Below are positions 15,749 through 25,694 of a DNA stretch of 64,000 bases, piece after piece. This stretch comes from Verrucosispora sp. NA02020 (GTDB lineage Bacteria > Actinomycetota > Actinomycetes > Mycobacteriales > Micromonosporaceae). The notes beneath the pieces were generated by a model, which was not told where the DNA came from, made no database searches, and was given only the letters and a program-made list of their open reading frames with translations. Each line of letters opens with the position of its first letter. Position 1 is the first letter of the stretch. Made by a program: the position numbers and the translations under genes. The stretch spans positions 5,580,001 to 5,644,000 of the forward strand of contig NZ_CP054923.1 in NCBI RefSeq assembly GCF_013364215.1, written 5' to 3'.

Positions 15749-17038
15749 ATGCTCATCACCGACGACTTCCTGCCCGTACCGGTCCCGGAGTCGCTCACCG
15801 CGACCTATCTGGTGCCGACGGTGGGGCTGCCGTCGGTGACCGCCCGCACGGCGGTCCGCAGGCTGGCCGGCCGGCTGGCCGAGCCGGTGCACGGGCTCGC
15901 CGTGCAGATGTTGGACAGCCCGCTGATGAGCGTCGACATCCGCCCGATCGGCGAGTTCCCCGCCCTGCCGCCGGACCTGCTCACCGCGTTCGGGGCCACG
16001 CAGGCGCAGCTCGACCGGCTGGGTGCCGCGAGCCATCTGGTCGTGGTGCAGGCCGAGTACCGGCCGGGGTGGCCGCCCGCCCACGAGTGGGCGGCCCGCG
16101 CGGTGGCCGCCGCCGTGGCCGAGGAGGTCGGCGGCGACGTGGTCGACGTGTTCGGGTTGCAGTTCCTGGACCCGGCGGCGGCGCTGCGGTCGCTGCCGGA
16201 CGCCGAGGGCCGGGTCCGGCTGGTCGACTGGGTGCTGGTGCCGTACTCCTCGGACGCCGAGGGTCTCTGGTTCACCACCAAGGGACTGCGCCGCTTCGGT
16301 CTGCTGGAGTTGCAGACCCAGGGCGTGCCGGACCACCTCACCCGGGCCTGGGGCGCGGTGATGACCGGCGCCGCCCGGCGGCTGCTGCGGGACTGGACCG
16401 ACGGGCTGGCCGGCGACGAGGTGCCCGCGTTCGTGCCGCTGCCGGTGCTGGCCACGGTCACCGGCCACGACATCGCGGTCGCGTACGGCAACCCGGAGCA
16501 GCACGGGGCGACCGCGCCGGTGCTGCTCCGGCTGGAGCTGGACCCGGCCACCGACCCGGAGGCCGACTCGTTCCTGAGCCTGCGCCCACCGGCCGGGCAC
16601 CCCGGCCCGGACGGGCGCTACTTCGCCGCCGCCTGCGGCACCCTGTTCGCCGGTATCCAGCCCGACGTGCGGTACGCGCGCTCCGGCGACGCGATGAGCC
16701 GGGCGGTCGCCACCGCCCGCGCCGGGCTGGGCGACATCCGGGCCCGTTTCCGCGCCGGTCAGCTCCCGTCGGAGACGCAGCTCGTGGTCAAGTACGGGCT
16801 GCCCGGCGACGACGGCCCGGAGTACGTCTGGGCCGGGGTGACCACGTGGGAGACGCCGGAGCGGATCGTCGGCGCCAGCGCCAGCGACGCCAACACCGAC
16901 CCCTCGGTCCGCATCGGCTCGCCGGTGGAGGTCGAGACCACCGACATCGTCGACTGGGCCGTCCTGGGCACCTCCGGCGTCGTCGAGGGCGGCTGGACCC
17001 AGGCGGTCCTGGACGCCGGTGAGCCGCCCCGCCCCTGA
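15749..17038 (+). CDS. DUF2314-domain protein
   Basis: A 429-residue soluble protein. The last about 100 residues match the DUF2314 pattern: VVKYGLPGDDGPEYVWAGVT, then ETPERIVGASASDAN and TDIVDWAVL. The N-terminal two thirds (VVVQAEYRPGWPPAHEWAAR, VVDVFGLQFLDP) resemble proteins usually annotated only as hypothetical. I chose ATG 15749 with GGGGACGAC upstream; an open extension to 15686 exists. No enzymatic motif is apparent. It follows cobS by 66 bp and may share its transcript, though nothing ties it to cobalamin. Confidence 0.75.
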   Translation: MLITDDFLPVPVPESLTATYLVPTVGLPSVTARTAVRRLAGRLAEPVHGLAVQMLDSPLMSVDIRPIGEFPALPPDLLTAFGATQAQLDRLGAASHLVVVQAEYRPGWPPAHEWAARAVAAAVAEEVGGDVVDVFGLQFLDPAAALRSLPDAEGRVRLVDWVLVPYSSDAEGLWFTTKGLRRFGLLELQTQGVPDHLTRAWGAVMTGAARRLLRDWTDGLAGDEVPAFVPLPVLATVTGHDIAVAYGNPEQHGATAPVLLRLELDPATDPEADSFLSLRPPAGHPGPDGRYFAAACGTLFAGIQPDVRYARSGDAMSRAVATARAGLGDIRARFRAGQLPSETQLVVKYGLPGDDGPEYVWAGVTTWETPERIVGASASDANTDPSVRIGSPVEVETTDIVDWAVLGTSGVVEGGWTQAVLDAGEPPRP

Positions 17039-17068
17039 GTCAGGCCGGCGTCACGCCACCGGTCCGCG

Positions 17069-18193
17069 TCACTTCACGGAGGGGTCGACGAAAGGCGGTC
17101 GGGTCAGCCGGACCGGCAGGCGACGACCGCGCACGTCCACCTGGAGTTCGGTGCCGTCGGCCAGGGCCGGGGCGGTGTCGACCAGCGCGAGCGCGATGCC
17201 CTGCTTGCGGGTCGGGCTGAACGTGCCGCTGGTGACCGTGCCGACCCGGGTGTCGCCGTGGTACACCGCCATGCCGGGGCGCGGGATGGCCCGGTCGACG
17301 GCCTCCAAGCCGCGCAGCGTACGCGCCGGACCGGCGGTCTTCTCCGCGAGCAGCGCGGCACGGCCCCAGAAGGCCGGCTTGTCCCAGCCCACCGCCCAGC
17401 CGGACCGGGCCTGCACCGGGCTGATGTCCAGCGACAGGTCCTGCCCGTGCAGCGGGTATCCCATCTCGGTGCGCAGGGTGTCCCGGGCGGCCAGCCCGCA
17501 GGCGCGCGGCGCCGGGTCGGCGGCGAACAGGGCGTCCCAGACGGTGACCGCGTCGGCCGCCGGGACCACCAGCTCGAAGCCCAGCTCACCGGTGTAGCCG
17601 GTGCGGCACACGGTCAACGCGACGCCGTCGAGGGAGGCCGGCGAGAAGCTCATGTACCCGTGGTCGGTGGGCAGGCGCAGTCCGGCCAGCAGCGCCGCCG
17701 AACGCGGTCCCTGGACCGCCAGGACCGCGTACTCCTCGTGCTCGTCGGTGACCGTGACCTGCTCCGGCGAGGCGGCGCGCAGCCGGCGCACCACCTCGGC
17801 GGTGTTCGCGGCGTTCGGGATCAGGAAGACGTGGTCGTCGGCGTACAGGTAGGCGATGATGTCGTCCACCACGCCGCCGGTGGCCTCGTCGCAGCAGAGC
17901 GTGTACTGCGCCCGGCCGGGCCCGATCCGCCGCAGGTCGTTGCTGAGGCAGGAGTTGACGAACTCCGCCGCGCCCGGCCCGGTCACGCGCGCCTTGCCCA
18001 GGTGCGAGACGTCGAACACGCCGACGTCGGTACGCACCGCGGTGTGTTCCCGCAGCACTCCGCCACCGGCGTACTCCAGCGGCATCTCCCAACCGCCGAA
18101 CGGGGCGAACTTGGCGCCGAGTGCGGAGTGTCGCCCGGCCAGCGGAGAACGACGCAGCCGGGTCTCGGCGGCGTCGGTGGTCACGTCGGTCAT
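17069..18193 (-). CDS. gcvT: Aminomethyltransferase GcvT (glycine cleavage T protein)
   Basis: A 374-residue tetrahydrofolate-dependent T protein. It releases ammonia from the aminomethyl-lipoyl H protein and transfers the one-carbon unit to THF. Family sequences are [20 protein letters not shown], the catalytic-region [23 protein letters not shown], and [12 protein letters not shown] with [18 protein letters not shown] -10 box TAAGTT (minus strand, 18206-18201) lies 7 nt before the ATG, so the gene is probably leaderless. It belongs to the lipoate-dependent group around lpdA, sucB, lipB and lipA; gcvH and gcvP are not in view. Confidence 0.95.
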   Translation of the reverse strand: MTDVTTDAAETRLRRSPLAGRHSALGAKFAPFGGWEMPLEYAGGGVLREHTAVRTDVGVFDVSHLGKARVTGPGAAEFVNSCLSNDLRRIGPGRAQYTLCCDEATGGVVDDIIAYLYADDHVFLIPNAANTAEVVRRLRAASPEQVTVTDEHEEYAVLAVQGPRSAALLAGLRLPTDHGYMSFSPASLDGVALTVCRTGYTGELGFELVVPAADAVTVWDALFAADPAPRACGLAARDTLRTEMGYPLHGQDLSLDISPVQARSGWAVGWDKPAFWGRAALLAEKTAGPARTLRGLEAVDRAIPRPGMAVYHGDTRVGTVTSGTFSPTRKQGIALALVDTAPALADGTELQVDVRGRRLPVRLTRPPFVDPSVK

Positions 18194-18358
18194 GGGTGGG
18201 AACTTACCGGGGCGGACGGGTCTGGTTAGCATCGGCGGGACCCACCGGAGGAACCGGCGGGGCAGCACCGACGTCCGACGGGTACCTCATCCGCCGGCAC
18301 CAACCGAACCGCCGGTACGCCACACGCGGCCGGCCCGGCCCGCCCGGGAGCAGCTTCC

Positions 18359-19930
18359 GTGACATCGCCCAGCACCACCCTGAGCCTGGTCGACACCGAC
18401 CCCGCCGAACTCGCCGTCGACGCGATCGTGATCGGCGTGCACAGTACGACCGGTGAGCAGGACGCCACCAGCGGCCTCGCCGGCACCCTGCTGCTCGCCA
18501 GCGGCGCCGAGAGCATCGCCGCCGCCTTCGACGGCAAGCTGACCGAGACGCTGGCGCTGCTCGGCGCCACCGGCGGACCGGGCGAGGTGATCAAACTGGC
18601 CACCCTGGGCACCGTCACCGCCCCGCTGGTCGCCGCCGTGGGACTCGGACCGGAGCCGACCGGCGCGGCACCCGCCCCGGAGACCCTGCGGCGGGCGGCG
18701 GGGGCCGCCGTACGGGCGCTGGCCGGCGCGTCCCGGGTGGCGCTCGCGCTGCCGCTGCCGGACGACGCCGACGGCCCTGCCGCGCTGCGCGCGGTCGGCG
18801 AGGGAGCGCTGCTCGGCGGCTACCGCTTCGCCGGTTACAAGACCCGCCCGCAGCCGAACCGGCGCGAGCCGGTGGCCGAGGTGCTGGTCGCGGTGCCGGA
18901 CGCCGCGGACGCCGGCGCGCAGGCCGAGGTGACGCGGGCCCGCACGGTGGCCGCCGCGGTCCGGCAGACCCGCGACTGGGTCAACGTCGCCCCGAACGAG
19001 CTGCGCCCGCCGGTCTTCGCCGACGCGGTCGCCGAGGCCGGCCGGGCGGCGGGCCTGGAGGTCGAGGTGCTCGACGAGGTCGCCCTGCGTGCGGGCGGCT
19101 ACGGCGGCATCATCGCGGTCGGTCAGGGCTCGGAGGCACCGCCGCGCCTGGTCAAGCTGACCTGGACCCCGGACGGCGGAGGCACCGGCAAGCGGGTGGC
19201 ACTGGTCGGCAAGGGCATCACCTTCGACACCGGCGGCATCTCGATCAAGCCGGCGCAGGGCATGTGGGAGATGAAGTCCGACATGGCCGGCGCGGCGGCG
19301 GTGGCCGCCACCATGCTGGCCGTCGCGGAGCTGAAGCCGGCGGTGACGGTGACCGCGTACGTGCCGATGGCGGAGAACATGCCGTCGGGGACGTCGTACC
19401 GGCCGGGCGACGTGATCACCATGTTCAACGGCAAGAACGTCGAGGTGCTCAACACCGACGCCGAGGGCCGGATGATCCTCGGTGACGCGATGGCCCGGGC
19501 CTGCGCGGACGGCTGCGACTACCTCTTCGAGACCTCCACCCTCACCGGCGGGCAGGTGGTCGCGCTGGGCAAGCGGATCTCCGGCCTGATGGGCACCGCC
19601 GAGCTGTGCGAGCGGGTCCGTGACGCCGGTGACGCGGTCGGCGAGCCGGCCTGGCCGATGCCGCTGCCGGACGACGTGCGCAAGGGCATGGACTCGGACG
19701 TGGCCGACATCTCGCAGGTCAACGCCGGCATGGACCGGGCCGGTCACATGTTGCAGGGCGGTGTGTTCCTGCGCGAGTTCGTCACCGACGACGTCGCCTG
19801 GGCGCACATCGACATCGCCGGCCCGTCGTACCACTCGGGCGAGGCGACCGGCTACTGGACCAAGGGCGGCACCGGCGTCCCGGTCCGTACCCTGCTGCAC
19901 CTGATCGACGACGTCACCGCAAACGGCTGA
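18359..19930 (+). CDS. pepA: Leucyl aminopeptidase, M17 family
   Basis: A 523-residue two-metal cytosolic exopeptidase that removes N-terminal leucine and other residues. The C-terminal catalytic domain has GKGITFDTGGISIKP, MKSDMAGAA and the signature NTDAEGRMILGDA, which carry the metal ligands and the catalytic Lys and Arg. The N-terminal domain (residues 1-185) is the usual less-conserved regulatory part. The GTG at 18359 follows CGGGAG at 8-nt spacing. Divergent from gcvT, as in mycobacteria (pepB-gcvT). Confidence 0.95.
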   Translation: MTSPSTTLSLVDTDPAELAVDAIVIGVHSTTGEQDATSGLAGTLLLASGAESIAAAFDGKLTETLALLGATGGPGEVIKLATLGTVTAPLVAAVGLGPEPTGAAPAPETLRRAAGAAVRALAGASRVALALPLPDDADGPAALRAVGEGALLGGYRFAGYKTRPQPNRREPVAEVLVAVPDAADAGAQAEVTRARTVAAAVRQTRDWVNVAPNELRPPVFADAVAEAGRAAGLEVEVLDEVALRAGGYGGIIAVGQGSEAPPRLVKLTWTPDGGGTGKRVALVGKGITFDTGGISIKPAQGMWEMKSDMAGAAAVAATMLAVAELKPAVTVTAYVPMAENMPSGTSYRPGDVITMFNGKNVEVLNTDAEGRMILGDAMARACADGCDYLFETSTLTGGQVVALGKRISGLMGTAELCERVRDAGDAVGEPAWPMPLPDDVRKGMDSDVADISQVNAGMDRAGHMLQGGVFLREFVTDDVAWAHIDIAGPSYHSGEATGYWTKGGTGVPVRTLLHLIDDVTANG

Positions 19931-19936
19931 CCTGCT

Positions 19937-19992
19937 TGTAAGGAAGGGTCCCCTGCTAACGCCTGGTGCATAGCAGGGGACCCTTCCTAACA
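19937..19992 (-). repeat. 56-bp palindromic repeat, copy A
   Basis: 22-bp arms with one mismatch (TGTAAGGAAGGGTCCCCTGC at the 5' side) around a 12-nt loop ACGCCTGGTGCA. It is inverted relative to copies B-D. It lies 7 bp after the pepA stop, between convergent genes, where it could act as a terminator. Confidence 0.85.
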
Positions 19993-20089
19993 TCCGAACA
20001 CCCGAGCCGGAGCAGCGCGACGGCCGAGCGCGGGCACGGCGGGGTGCGACGCGCGGTGAGGTCCGGCCGGCGTCCGCGCGGTGGCGAGG

Positions 20090-20419
20090 TCAGTACTGCT
20101 CGGGGCGGCGCTTGCGGCGCTCGTTGTAGTCGCGCATCCGCTGCGGGTAGCCCATCAGGGCGATGTCGTAGACCGGGATGCTGACCCGGTACGCGAAGCG
20201 GCGTGCCCCGTCCGGCCCGTCGATGCGGCGCCGGGTCCACTCGCCGTCGTCGGCGATCAGGATGACGGTGGTCTCGGTGACGGTGGTGCGGGGTTCGATG
20301 AACGCCTCGACACCCTTGCGGGTCCGGACAAAGTTCTCCAAGTGCTCCAGATCAGCGCGATTGGCCGTACGGTCGGAGTCAACCGCGCGTGCCTGCTTGC
20401 GTCGCCGGAACAGTCCCAC
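20090..20419 (-). CDS. Conserved hypothetical protein, divergent from lpdA
   Basis: A 109-residue basic protein starting at GTG 20419 behind GGAGACGG: VGLFRRRKQARAVDSDRT onward, with VILIADDGEWTRRRI, YRVSIPVYDIALMGYPQRM and an Arg/Lys-rich end. No signal peptide or membrane segment. I recognise it only as a conserved actinobacterial neighbour of lpdA with unknown function. The long open frame reaches 20620, but that extension overlaps the lpdA start and lacks a ribosome-binding site. Confidence 0.7.
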   Translation of the reverse strand: MGLFRRRKQARAVDSDRTANRADLEHLENFVRTRKGVEAFIEPRTTVTETTVILIADDGEWTRRRIDGPDGARRFAYRVSIPVYDIALMGYPQRMRDYNERRKRRPEQY

Positions 20420-20598
20420 CGAGCCGTCTCCCCACGCGTCCGTCGTCGAAGGCAGTGCCAAGGGTACGTGGCGACAACGTGTCGTTGGGCACCTCGGTAC
20501 GCGGCTTCCGCACGGTGGTGACAAGATGGCCGAGGTGGGGTGTGTCCCTGTTACCCCGCCGTGACCCCCGATGCAGCGACGCGACCTGGGAGTTGGAC

Positions 20599-21990
20599 GT
20601 GAGCGAGCCGAACGACGCAACCTTCGACATCGTCATCCTCGGAGGTGGCAGTGGCGGCTACGCGACCGCCCTGCGCGCCGCCCAGCTGGGCCTGAACGTC
20701 GCGCTGGTCGAGAAGGGCAAGCTGGGCGGGACCTGCCTGCACAACGGCTGCATCCCGACCAAGGCGCTGTTGCACGCGGCCGAGATCGCCGACCAGACCC
20801 GCGAGTCGGAGCAGTTCGGCATCAAGGCCGAGCTGGTCGGCATCGACATGGCCGGGGTGAACGCGTACAAGGACGGCGTGATCTCCCGCCTCTACAAGGG
20901 TCTGCAGGGCCTGGTCGGCGGCTCCAAGAACATCACCTTCGTGGCCGGGGCCGGCAAGCTGGTCGCCCCGAACGCGGTCGAGGTGGACGGCAAGCGGTAC
21001 ACCGGCCGCAACGTGGTGCTGGCCTCCGGCTCGTACGCCAAGAGCCTGCCGGGCCTGGAGGTCGACGGCGAGCGGGTCATCACCAGCGACCACGCCCTGA
21101 CCCTGGACCGCGTCCCGAGTTCGGCGATCGTGCTCGGCGGCGGTGTGATCGGCGTCGAGTTCGCCAGCGTGTGGAAGTCCTTCGGGGTGGACGTGACCAT
21201 CGTCGAGGCGCTGCCCCGCCTGGTCGCCGCCGAGGACGAGGATTCGTCGAAGGCGCTGGAGCGGGCGTTCCGCAAGCGGAAGATCAACTTCAAGGTCGGC
21301 AAGCCGTTCGAGAAGGTCGAGAAGACCGACAACGGCGTCAAGCTCACCATCGCCGGTGGCGACACGGTCGAGGCCGAGCTGCTGCTGGTCGCCGTCGGCC
21401 GGGGCCCGAACACCGCCGACCTCGGCTACGAGGAGCAGGGCGTCAAGACCGACCGTGGGTACGTCCTGACCGACGAGCGGCTGCGCACCAGCGTGCCGAA
21501 CGTGTACGCGGTCGGCGACATCGTGCCCGGCCTCCAGCTCGCCCACCGTGGCTTCCAGCAGGGCATCTTCGTCGCCGAGGAGATCGCCGGCCAGAACCCC
21601 GCCGTGATCGACGAGGCGGGCATCCCCCGGGTCACCTACTCCGAGCCGGAGCTGGCCTCGGTCGGCCTCACCGAGGCCAAGGCCAAGGAGCAGTACGGCG
21701 CCGACAAGATCAAGACGTACAACTACAACCTCGGCGGCAACGGCAAGAGCCAGATCCTCAAGACGGCCGGCTTCGTGAAGCTCGTCCGGGTCGACGACGG
21801 CCCGGTGGTCGGCGTGCACATGGTCGGCGCCCGGGTCGGTGAGCTGGTCGGCGAGGCGCAGCTGATCTACAACTGGGAGGCGTACCCGGGCGAGGTGGCC
21901 CAGCTGGTGCACGCCCACCCGACGCAGAACGAAGCCCTGGGCGAGGCGCACCTGGCCCTCGCCGGCAAGCCGCTGCACGCGCACGCCTGA
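20599..21990 (+). CDS. lpdA: Dihydrolipoyl dehydrogenase (E3)
   Basis: A 463-residue FAD enzyme that reoxidises dihydrolipoyl groups of 2-oxoacid dehydrogenases and the glycine cleavage system with NAD. Visible are the FAD-binding ILGGGSGGYATALRAAQLG, the redox disulfide GGTCLHNGCIPTK, the NAD-binding VLGGGVIGVEFASVW, the second FAD motif NVYAVGDIVPG and the C-terminal catalytic His-Glu in HAHPTQNEALGEA. The GTG at 20599 is preceded by GGGAG, and the upstream in-frame residues are not family-like. sucB follows 71 bp later and is probably cotranscribed. Confidence 0.96.
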   Translation: MSEPNDATFDIVILGGGSGGYATALRAAQLGLNVALVEKGKLGGTCLHNGCIPTKALLHAAEIADQTRESEQFGIKAELVGIDMAGVNAYKDGVISRLYKGLQGLVGGSKNITFVAGAGKLVAPNAVEVDGKRYTGRNVVLASGSYAKSLPGLEVDGERVITSDHALTLDRVPSSAIVLGGGVIGVEFASVWKSFGVDVTIVEALPRLVAAEDEDSSKALERAFRKRKINFKVGKPFEKVEKTDNGVKLTIAGGDTVEAELLLVAVGRGPNTADLGYEEQGVKTDRGYVLTDERLRTSVPNVYAVGDIVPGLQLAHRGFQQGIFVAEEIAGQNPAVIDEAGIPRVTYSEPELASVGLTEAKAKEQYGADKIKTYNYNLGGNGKSQILKTAGFVKLVRVDDGPVVGVHMVGARVGELVGEAQLIYNWEAYPGEVAQLVHAHPTQNEALGEAHLALAGKPLHAHA

Positions 21991-22061
21991 CCACGACAAC
22001 CCGCGGCGTCCGGCGACGGGCGATGATCCCCCCACCAGGGAAATGAAGGAGTCTGGAGAAC

Positions 22062-23870
22062 ATGCCGGTATCGGTCACCATGCCCCGGCTCGGCGAGAGC
22101 GTCACCGAGGGCACCGTCACGCGCTGGCTCAAGCAGGAGGGTGAGACCGTCGAGGTCGACGAGCCCCTGCTCGAGGTTTCCACCGACAAGGTCGACACCG
22201 AGATCCCGTCGCCCGCGGCCGGCGTGCTGACCCGGATCGTGGTGGGCGAGGACGAGACGGCCGAGGTCGGCAGCGAGCTGGCGGTCATCTCCGGCGAGGG
22301 CGAGTCGACCGGCGGTGAGGCCGCTCCGAAGCAGGAGGAGGAGGCCCCCGCCGAGCAGGCCGCCGAGGCTGCCGAGGAGCCGCAGGCCGAGGCGGAGCAG
22401 TCGGCCGTCGAGGAGCCGGCCGAGCAGCCGGCCCAGGCTTCCGCGCCGTCGGGCGAGGGCACCCCGGTCCAGATGCCGGCCCTCGGCGAGAGCGTCACCG
22501 AGGGTACGGTCACCCGCTGGCTCAAGCAGGTCGGCGAGACCGTCGAGGTCGACGAGCCGCTGCTGGAGGTCTCCACCGACAAGGTCGACACCGAGATCCC
22601 CTCCCCGGTCGCCGGCACCGTCCTGGAGATCAAGGTCGCCGAGGACGAGACCGCCGAGGTGGGCGCCACGCTGGCCGTCGTCGGTGCGGCCGGTGCCGCA
22701 CCGGCCGAGGCCAAGCCCGAGCCGACGCCGGAGCCCAAGGCGGAGCCGAAGGCCGAGGCCACGCCCGAGCCGAAGCAGGAGGTCTCCGAGCCGACGCCGG
22801 GTGCCTCGTACAACGAGCCCGCACCCGAGGCCGAGAAGGCCCCGGAGCCGGCCAAGGCCGAGCAGGCCGCCCAGCCGGCCGCTCCCGCCCCGCAGCGCGC
22901 GGCGGCACCGTCGAACGGCGGTGAGCAGTCGGCCGGGTACGTGACGCCGCTGGTCCGCAAGCTGGCCGGCGAGCACGGTGTCGACCTCGCCTCCCTCAAC
23001 GGCACCGGGGTCGGCGGGCGGATCCGCAAGCAGGACGTGCTGGACGCGGCCGAGAAGGCCAAGGCCGCCCAGGCCGCGCCCGCCGCGGCACCGCAGGCCG
23101 CCGCCACGACCCCGACCAAGCCGGCCGCCAAGCCGCAGCCGAGCGCCAAGCGCGGCACCACCGAGAAGCTGCCCCGGATCCGTTCGGCGATCGCCAAGCG
23201 GATGCAGCAGTCGCTGCACGAGATGGCGCAGCTCACCACCGTGATCGAGGTGGACGTCACCAAGATCGCCAAGCTGCGGGCGCAGGCCAAGGAGTCGTTC
23301 CTGGCCCGGCACGGCGTCAAGCTGTCGTTCCTGCCGTTCTTCGCCCTCGCCGCGATCGAGGCGCTCCAGACGTACCCGATCGTCAACGCCCGGATGGACC
23401 TCGACGGCGGGACGATCACGTACCCGGACGCCGAGAACCTCGGCATCGCCGTGGACACCGAGCGGGGCCTGCTGGTGCCGGTCATCCACAACGCCGGTGA
23501 CCTCAACCTGGGCGGCATCGCCAAGCGGGTGGCCGACCTGGCCGAGCGCACCCGGACCAACAAGATCAGCCCGGACGAGATCGCCGGTGCGACGTTCACG
23601 CTGACCAACACCGGCAGCCGGGGCGCCCTCTTCGACACCCCGATCGTGCCGTCGCCGCAGTCGGCGATGCTCGGCACGGGTGCCGTCGTCAAGCGCCCGG
23701 TCGTGGTCAACGACGCGGAGCTGGGCGAGGTCGTCGCGGTCCGGTCGATGATCTACCTGGCCCTCTCCTACGACCACCGACTGATCGACGGTGCCGACGC
23801 GGCCCGTTTCCTGGTCGCGGTCAAGGAGCGGCTGGAGGCCGGCAACTTCGAGGCCGAGCTGGGCCTCTGA
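22062..23870 (+). CDS. sucB: 2-oxoglutarate dehydrogenase E2 (dihydrolipoamide succinyltransferase)
   Basis: A 602-residue multidomain acyltransferase, the core of the 2-oxoacid dehydrogenase complex. Domains in order: lipoyl domain 1 (residues 1-78, Lys in [14 protein letters not shown]), a Glu/Ala-rich linker, lipoyl domain 2 (about 140-215, [14 protein letters not shown]), a second Ala/Pro linker, the E3/E1-binding domain ([19 protein letters not shown]), another linker, and the catalytic domain from about 365, ending with [16 protein letters not shown]. The two lipoyl domains are nearly the same at DNA level. A strong AAGGAG precedes the ATG. Corresponds to the dlaT/sucB gene next to lipB-lipA in other actinobacteria. 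Confidence 0.96.
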   Translation: MPVSVTMPRLGESVTEGTVTRWLKQEGETVEVDEPLLEVSTDKVDTEIPSPAAGVLTRIVVGEDETAEVGSELAVISGEGESTGGEAAPKQEEEAPAEQAAEAAEEPQAEAEQSAVEEPAEQPAQASAPSGEGTPVQMPALGESVTEGTVTRWLKQVGETVEVDEPLLEVSTDKVDTEIPSPVAGTVLEIKVAEDETAEVGATLAVVGAAGAAPAEAKPEPTPEPKAEPKAEATPEPKQEVSEPTPGASYNEPAPEAEKAPEPAKAEQAAQPAAPAPQRAAAPSNGGEQSAGYVTPLVRKLAGEHGVDLASLNGTGVGGRIRKQDVLDAAEKAKAAQAAPAAAPQAAATTPTKPAAKPQPSAKRGTTEKLPRIRSAIAKRMQQSLHEMAQLTTVIEVDVTKIAKLRAQAKESFLARHGVKLSFLPFFALAAIEALQTYPIVNARMDLDGGTITYPDAENLGIAVDTERGLLVPVIHNAGDLNLGGIAKRVADLAERTRTNKISPDEIAGATFTLTNTGSRGALFDTPIVPSPQSAMLGTGAVVKRPVVVNDAELGEVVAVRSMIYLALSYDHRLIDGADAARFLVAVKERLEAGNFEAELGL

Positions 23871-23888
23871 CCGCCGTCAGCAGCACGA

Positions 23889-23922
23889 GAGGGCGCCCCG
23901 GTCAGGTGACCGGGGCGCCCTC
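23889..23922 (+). terminator. Terminator after sucB
   Basis: A perfect inverted repeat (GAGGGCGCCCCGGTCA and its complement, 16 bp each side of GG) 18 bp after the sucB stop. No U-tract. It can also serve the convergent SDR gene. Confidence 0.85.
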
Positions 23923-23991
23923 GTCCGTCGGTGCGGCCGACCGGGTCGCCACCGGCACCTGCCGGCACCCCGACCTGCGACACCGGCCGGC

Positions 23992-24933
23992 TCAACCGGC
24001 CAGGGTCTGCTCGCTGACCTGCCAGAGCCGCTGGGCGGCCTCCGGGTCGACGGCGTACGCGGCGACGCCGGTCCGGGTGCCGGGCTCGTGCGGCCCGGCC
24101 TGCTGGCAGTCCTCGAAGTAGCGCCCGCCCACACCGTCGAGCAGCGGCGAGGTGGCCACCAGCACGGATGTGGCGGCCCCCTGCTCGGGCGTCTTCCAGG
24201 GCGCGGCCGGGCCGCTGGAGGCGCGCAGCCGGGCCAGCTCCTCCTCGTCCACGTACCGCTGGAGGTTGGTCCGGATCCCTCCGGGGTGCAGCGCGTTGGA
24301 CAGGATGCCGTCGTCGGCCCAGCGGCGGCTCGCCTCCACGGCGAAGAGGACGTTCGCGGTCTTGGACTGCCCGTACGCGGTCCACGGCTCGTACGCGCGC
24401 TTCGCGAAGTGGATGTCGTCGAAGTCGACGGGTGAGCGCAGGTGGGCCGCCGAGCTGACCGAGACGACGCGGGCGCCCCCGGCTGCGGCAAGGGCCGGAC
24501 GCAGCCCGGTGGCCAGCGCGAAGTGGCCGAGGTGGTTGGTGGCGAACTGCATCTCCCAGCCCTGCGGCGTCCGCATCTCGGGCGAGGCCATCATGCCGGC
24601 GTTGTTGACCAGGATGTGCAGGGGTCCGTCCCAGTTCGCCACGAAGGCGGCGACCGAGGCCGGGTCGGCCAGGTCGAGCGCGGCCACCGTGATCCGGTCG
24701 TTGCCGGTGGTACGGGTGATCTCCTCGGCCGCGCGGTGGCCCTGGTCGGGCTGGCGTACGGCCAGGGTGACGTCGGCTCCGGCGGCGGCGAGCGCACGGG
24801 CGGTCTCGACCCCGATGCCCGATCCGCCGCCGGTGACGACGGCCCGGCGACCGGTGAGGTCGATGCCCGCGACGACCTCCAGCGCGGTGGACTCGGCGGT
24901 GAACGGGGTGCTGACAGGCGTACCGATGGCCAT
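23992..24933 (-). CDS. SDR-family oxidoreductase, WW-oxidoreductase/retinol-dehydrogenase-like
   Basis: A 313-residue Rossmann-fold NAD(P)-dependent oxidoreductase. TGGGSGIGVETARALAAAG is the cofactor motif, LVNNAGMM the structural NNAG, and YGQSK the catalytic Tyr-Lys pair, preceded by SVSSAAHL. The length and opening fit the human WWOX/RDH-like SDR group common in actinobacteria. Substrate unknown. AGGATGG precedes the ATG at 24933. The gene is divergent from a TetR regulator and the twin operators lie between them, so it is probably the regulator's target. Confidence 0.92.
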   Translation of the reverse strand: MAIGTPVSTPFTAESTALEVVAGIDLTGRRAVVTGGGSGIGVETARALAAAGADVTLAVRQPDQGHRAAEEITRTTGNDRITVAALDLADPASVAAFVANWDGPLHILVNNAGMMASPEMRTPQGWEMQFATNHLGHFALATGLRPALAAAGGARVVSVSSAAHLRSPVDFDDIHFAKRAYEPWTAYGQSKTANVLFAVEASRRWADDGILSNALHPGGIRTNLQRYVDEEELARLRASSGPAAPWKTPEQGAATSVLVATSPLLDGVGGRYFEDCQQAGPHEPGTRTGVAAYAVDPEAAQRLWQVSEQTLAG

Positions 24934-24989
24934 GATCCATCCTTGTCGACAGAGGCGCGGCGGGTGTGGACCGCCGCTACGATGAGAAG

Positions 24990-25033
24990 CGGAGGCTCCT
25001 CCGTTACCACCACACTAACCGGAGGCTCCTCCG
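24990..25033. promoter_or_regulatory. Twin TetR operators between SDR and tetR genes
   Basis: Two identical 14-bp inverted repeats, CGGAGGCTCCTCCG, at 24990-25003 and 25020-25033. Their centres are exactly 30 bp apart, about three helical turns, so two dimers would bind on one face of the DNA. A plus-strand TACGAT (24978-24983) is a candidate -10 for tetR. Confidence 0.8.
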
Positions 25034-25070
25034 CTTGCCACCCGGGTTCCGGCCCAGTTCAGGAGGAGAC

Positions 25071-25649
25071 GTGCCGCAGACCGGTCCCCGACCGCTCCGC
25101 GCCGACGCCCAGCGCAACCGCGAACGGCTGCTGGACGCGGCCGTCCGGGCGTTTTCCCAGGCAGGCCCGGAGGTAACCCTCGACTCGATCGCCAAGGACG
25201 CCGGGGTCGGCATCGGCACCCTCTATCGCCACTTCCCCACCCGGGAGTCGCTCGTCGAGGCGGCCTACCGCAACGAGCTGGCGAAACTCTGCGACGCCGC
25301 GGCCGAACTCCGCGACCGCCTCCCACCGGTCGAGGCGATCCGGGAGTGGATGGACCGGTTCATCGACTACCTCACCACCAAACGGGAGATGGCCGACGCG
25401 CTCCGGCTGGTGATCGCCGCCGGCGCCAACCCGTACGCCCAGAGCCGCGACCGCCTCCTCGGCGCGATCGGCCTGCTGCTCGACGCGGGCGCGGCAGCCG
25501 GGACCGTACGCGCCGACGTCGACCCCGCCGACGTACTGGTCGGACTCAGCGGCGTCAGTCTCGCCTCAGGCGGCCGAGACCAGCGCGACCAGGCACGACG
25601 GCTGCTGGACCTGCTGATGGACGGGCTGCGTTACCGCCCGGGGGGCTGA
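25071..25649 (+). CDS. TetR-family transcriptional regulator
   Basis: A 192-residue repressor. Residues 14-62 are the TetR DNA-binding domain (LLDAAVRAFSQAGPEVTLDS, then IAKDAGVGIGTLYRHFPTRE); the rest is an all-helical ligand and dimerisation domain of the type found next to SDR genes. The GTG at 25071 follows AGGAGGAGAC; the open frame to 24966 runs through the operators. It probably represses itself and the divergent SDR gene through the two 14-bp sites. The ligand is unknown. Confidence 0.92.
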   Translation: MPQTGPRPLRADAQRNRERLLDAAVRAFSQAGPEVTLDSIAKDAGVGIGTLYRHFPTRESLVEAAYRNELAKLCDAAAELRDRLPPVEAIREWMDRFIDYLTTKREMADALRLVIAAGANPYAQSRDRLLGAIGLLLDAGAAAGTVRADVDPADVLVGLSGVSLASGGRDQRDQARRLLDLLMDGLRYRPGG

Positions 25650-25694
25650 TCCGAAACGCACCCGGGCGACCGGCGCCGCTGCCACACTCAGGCC

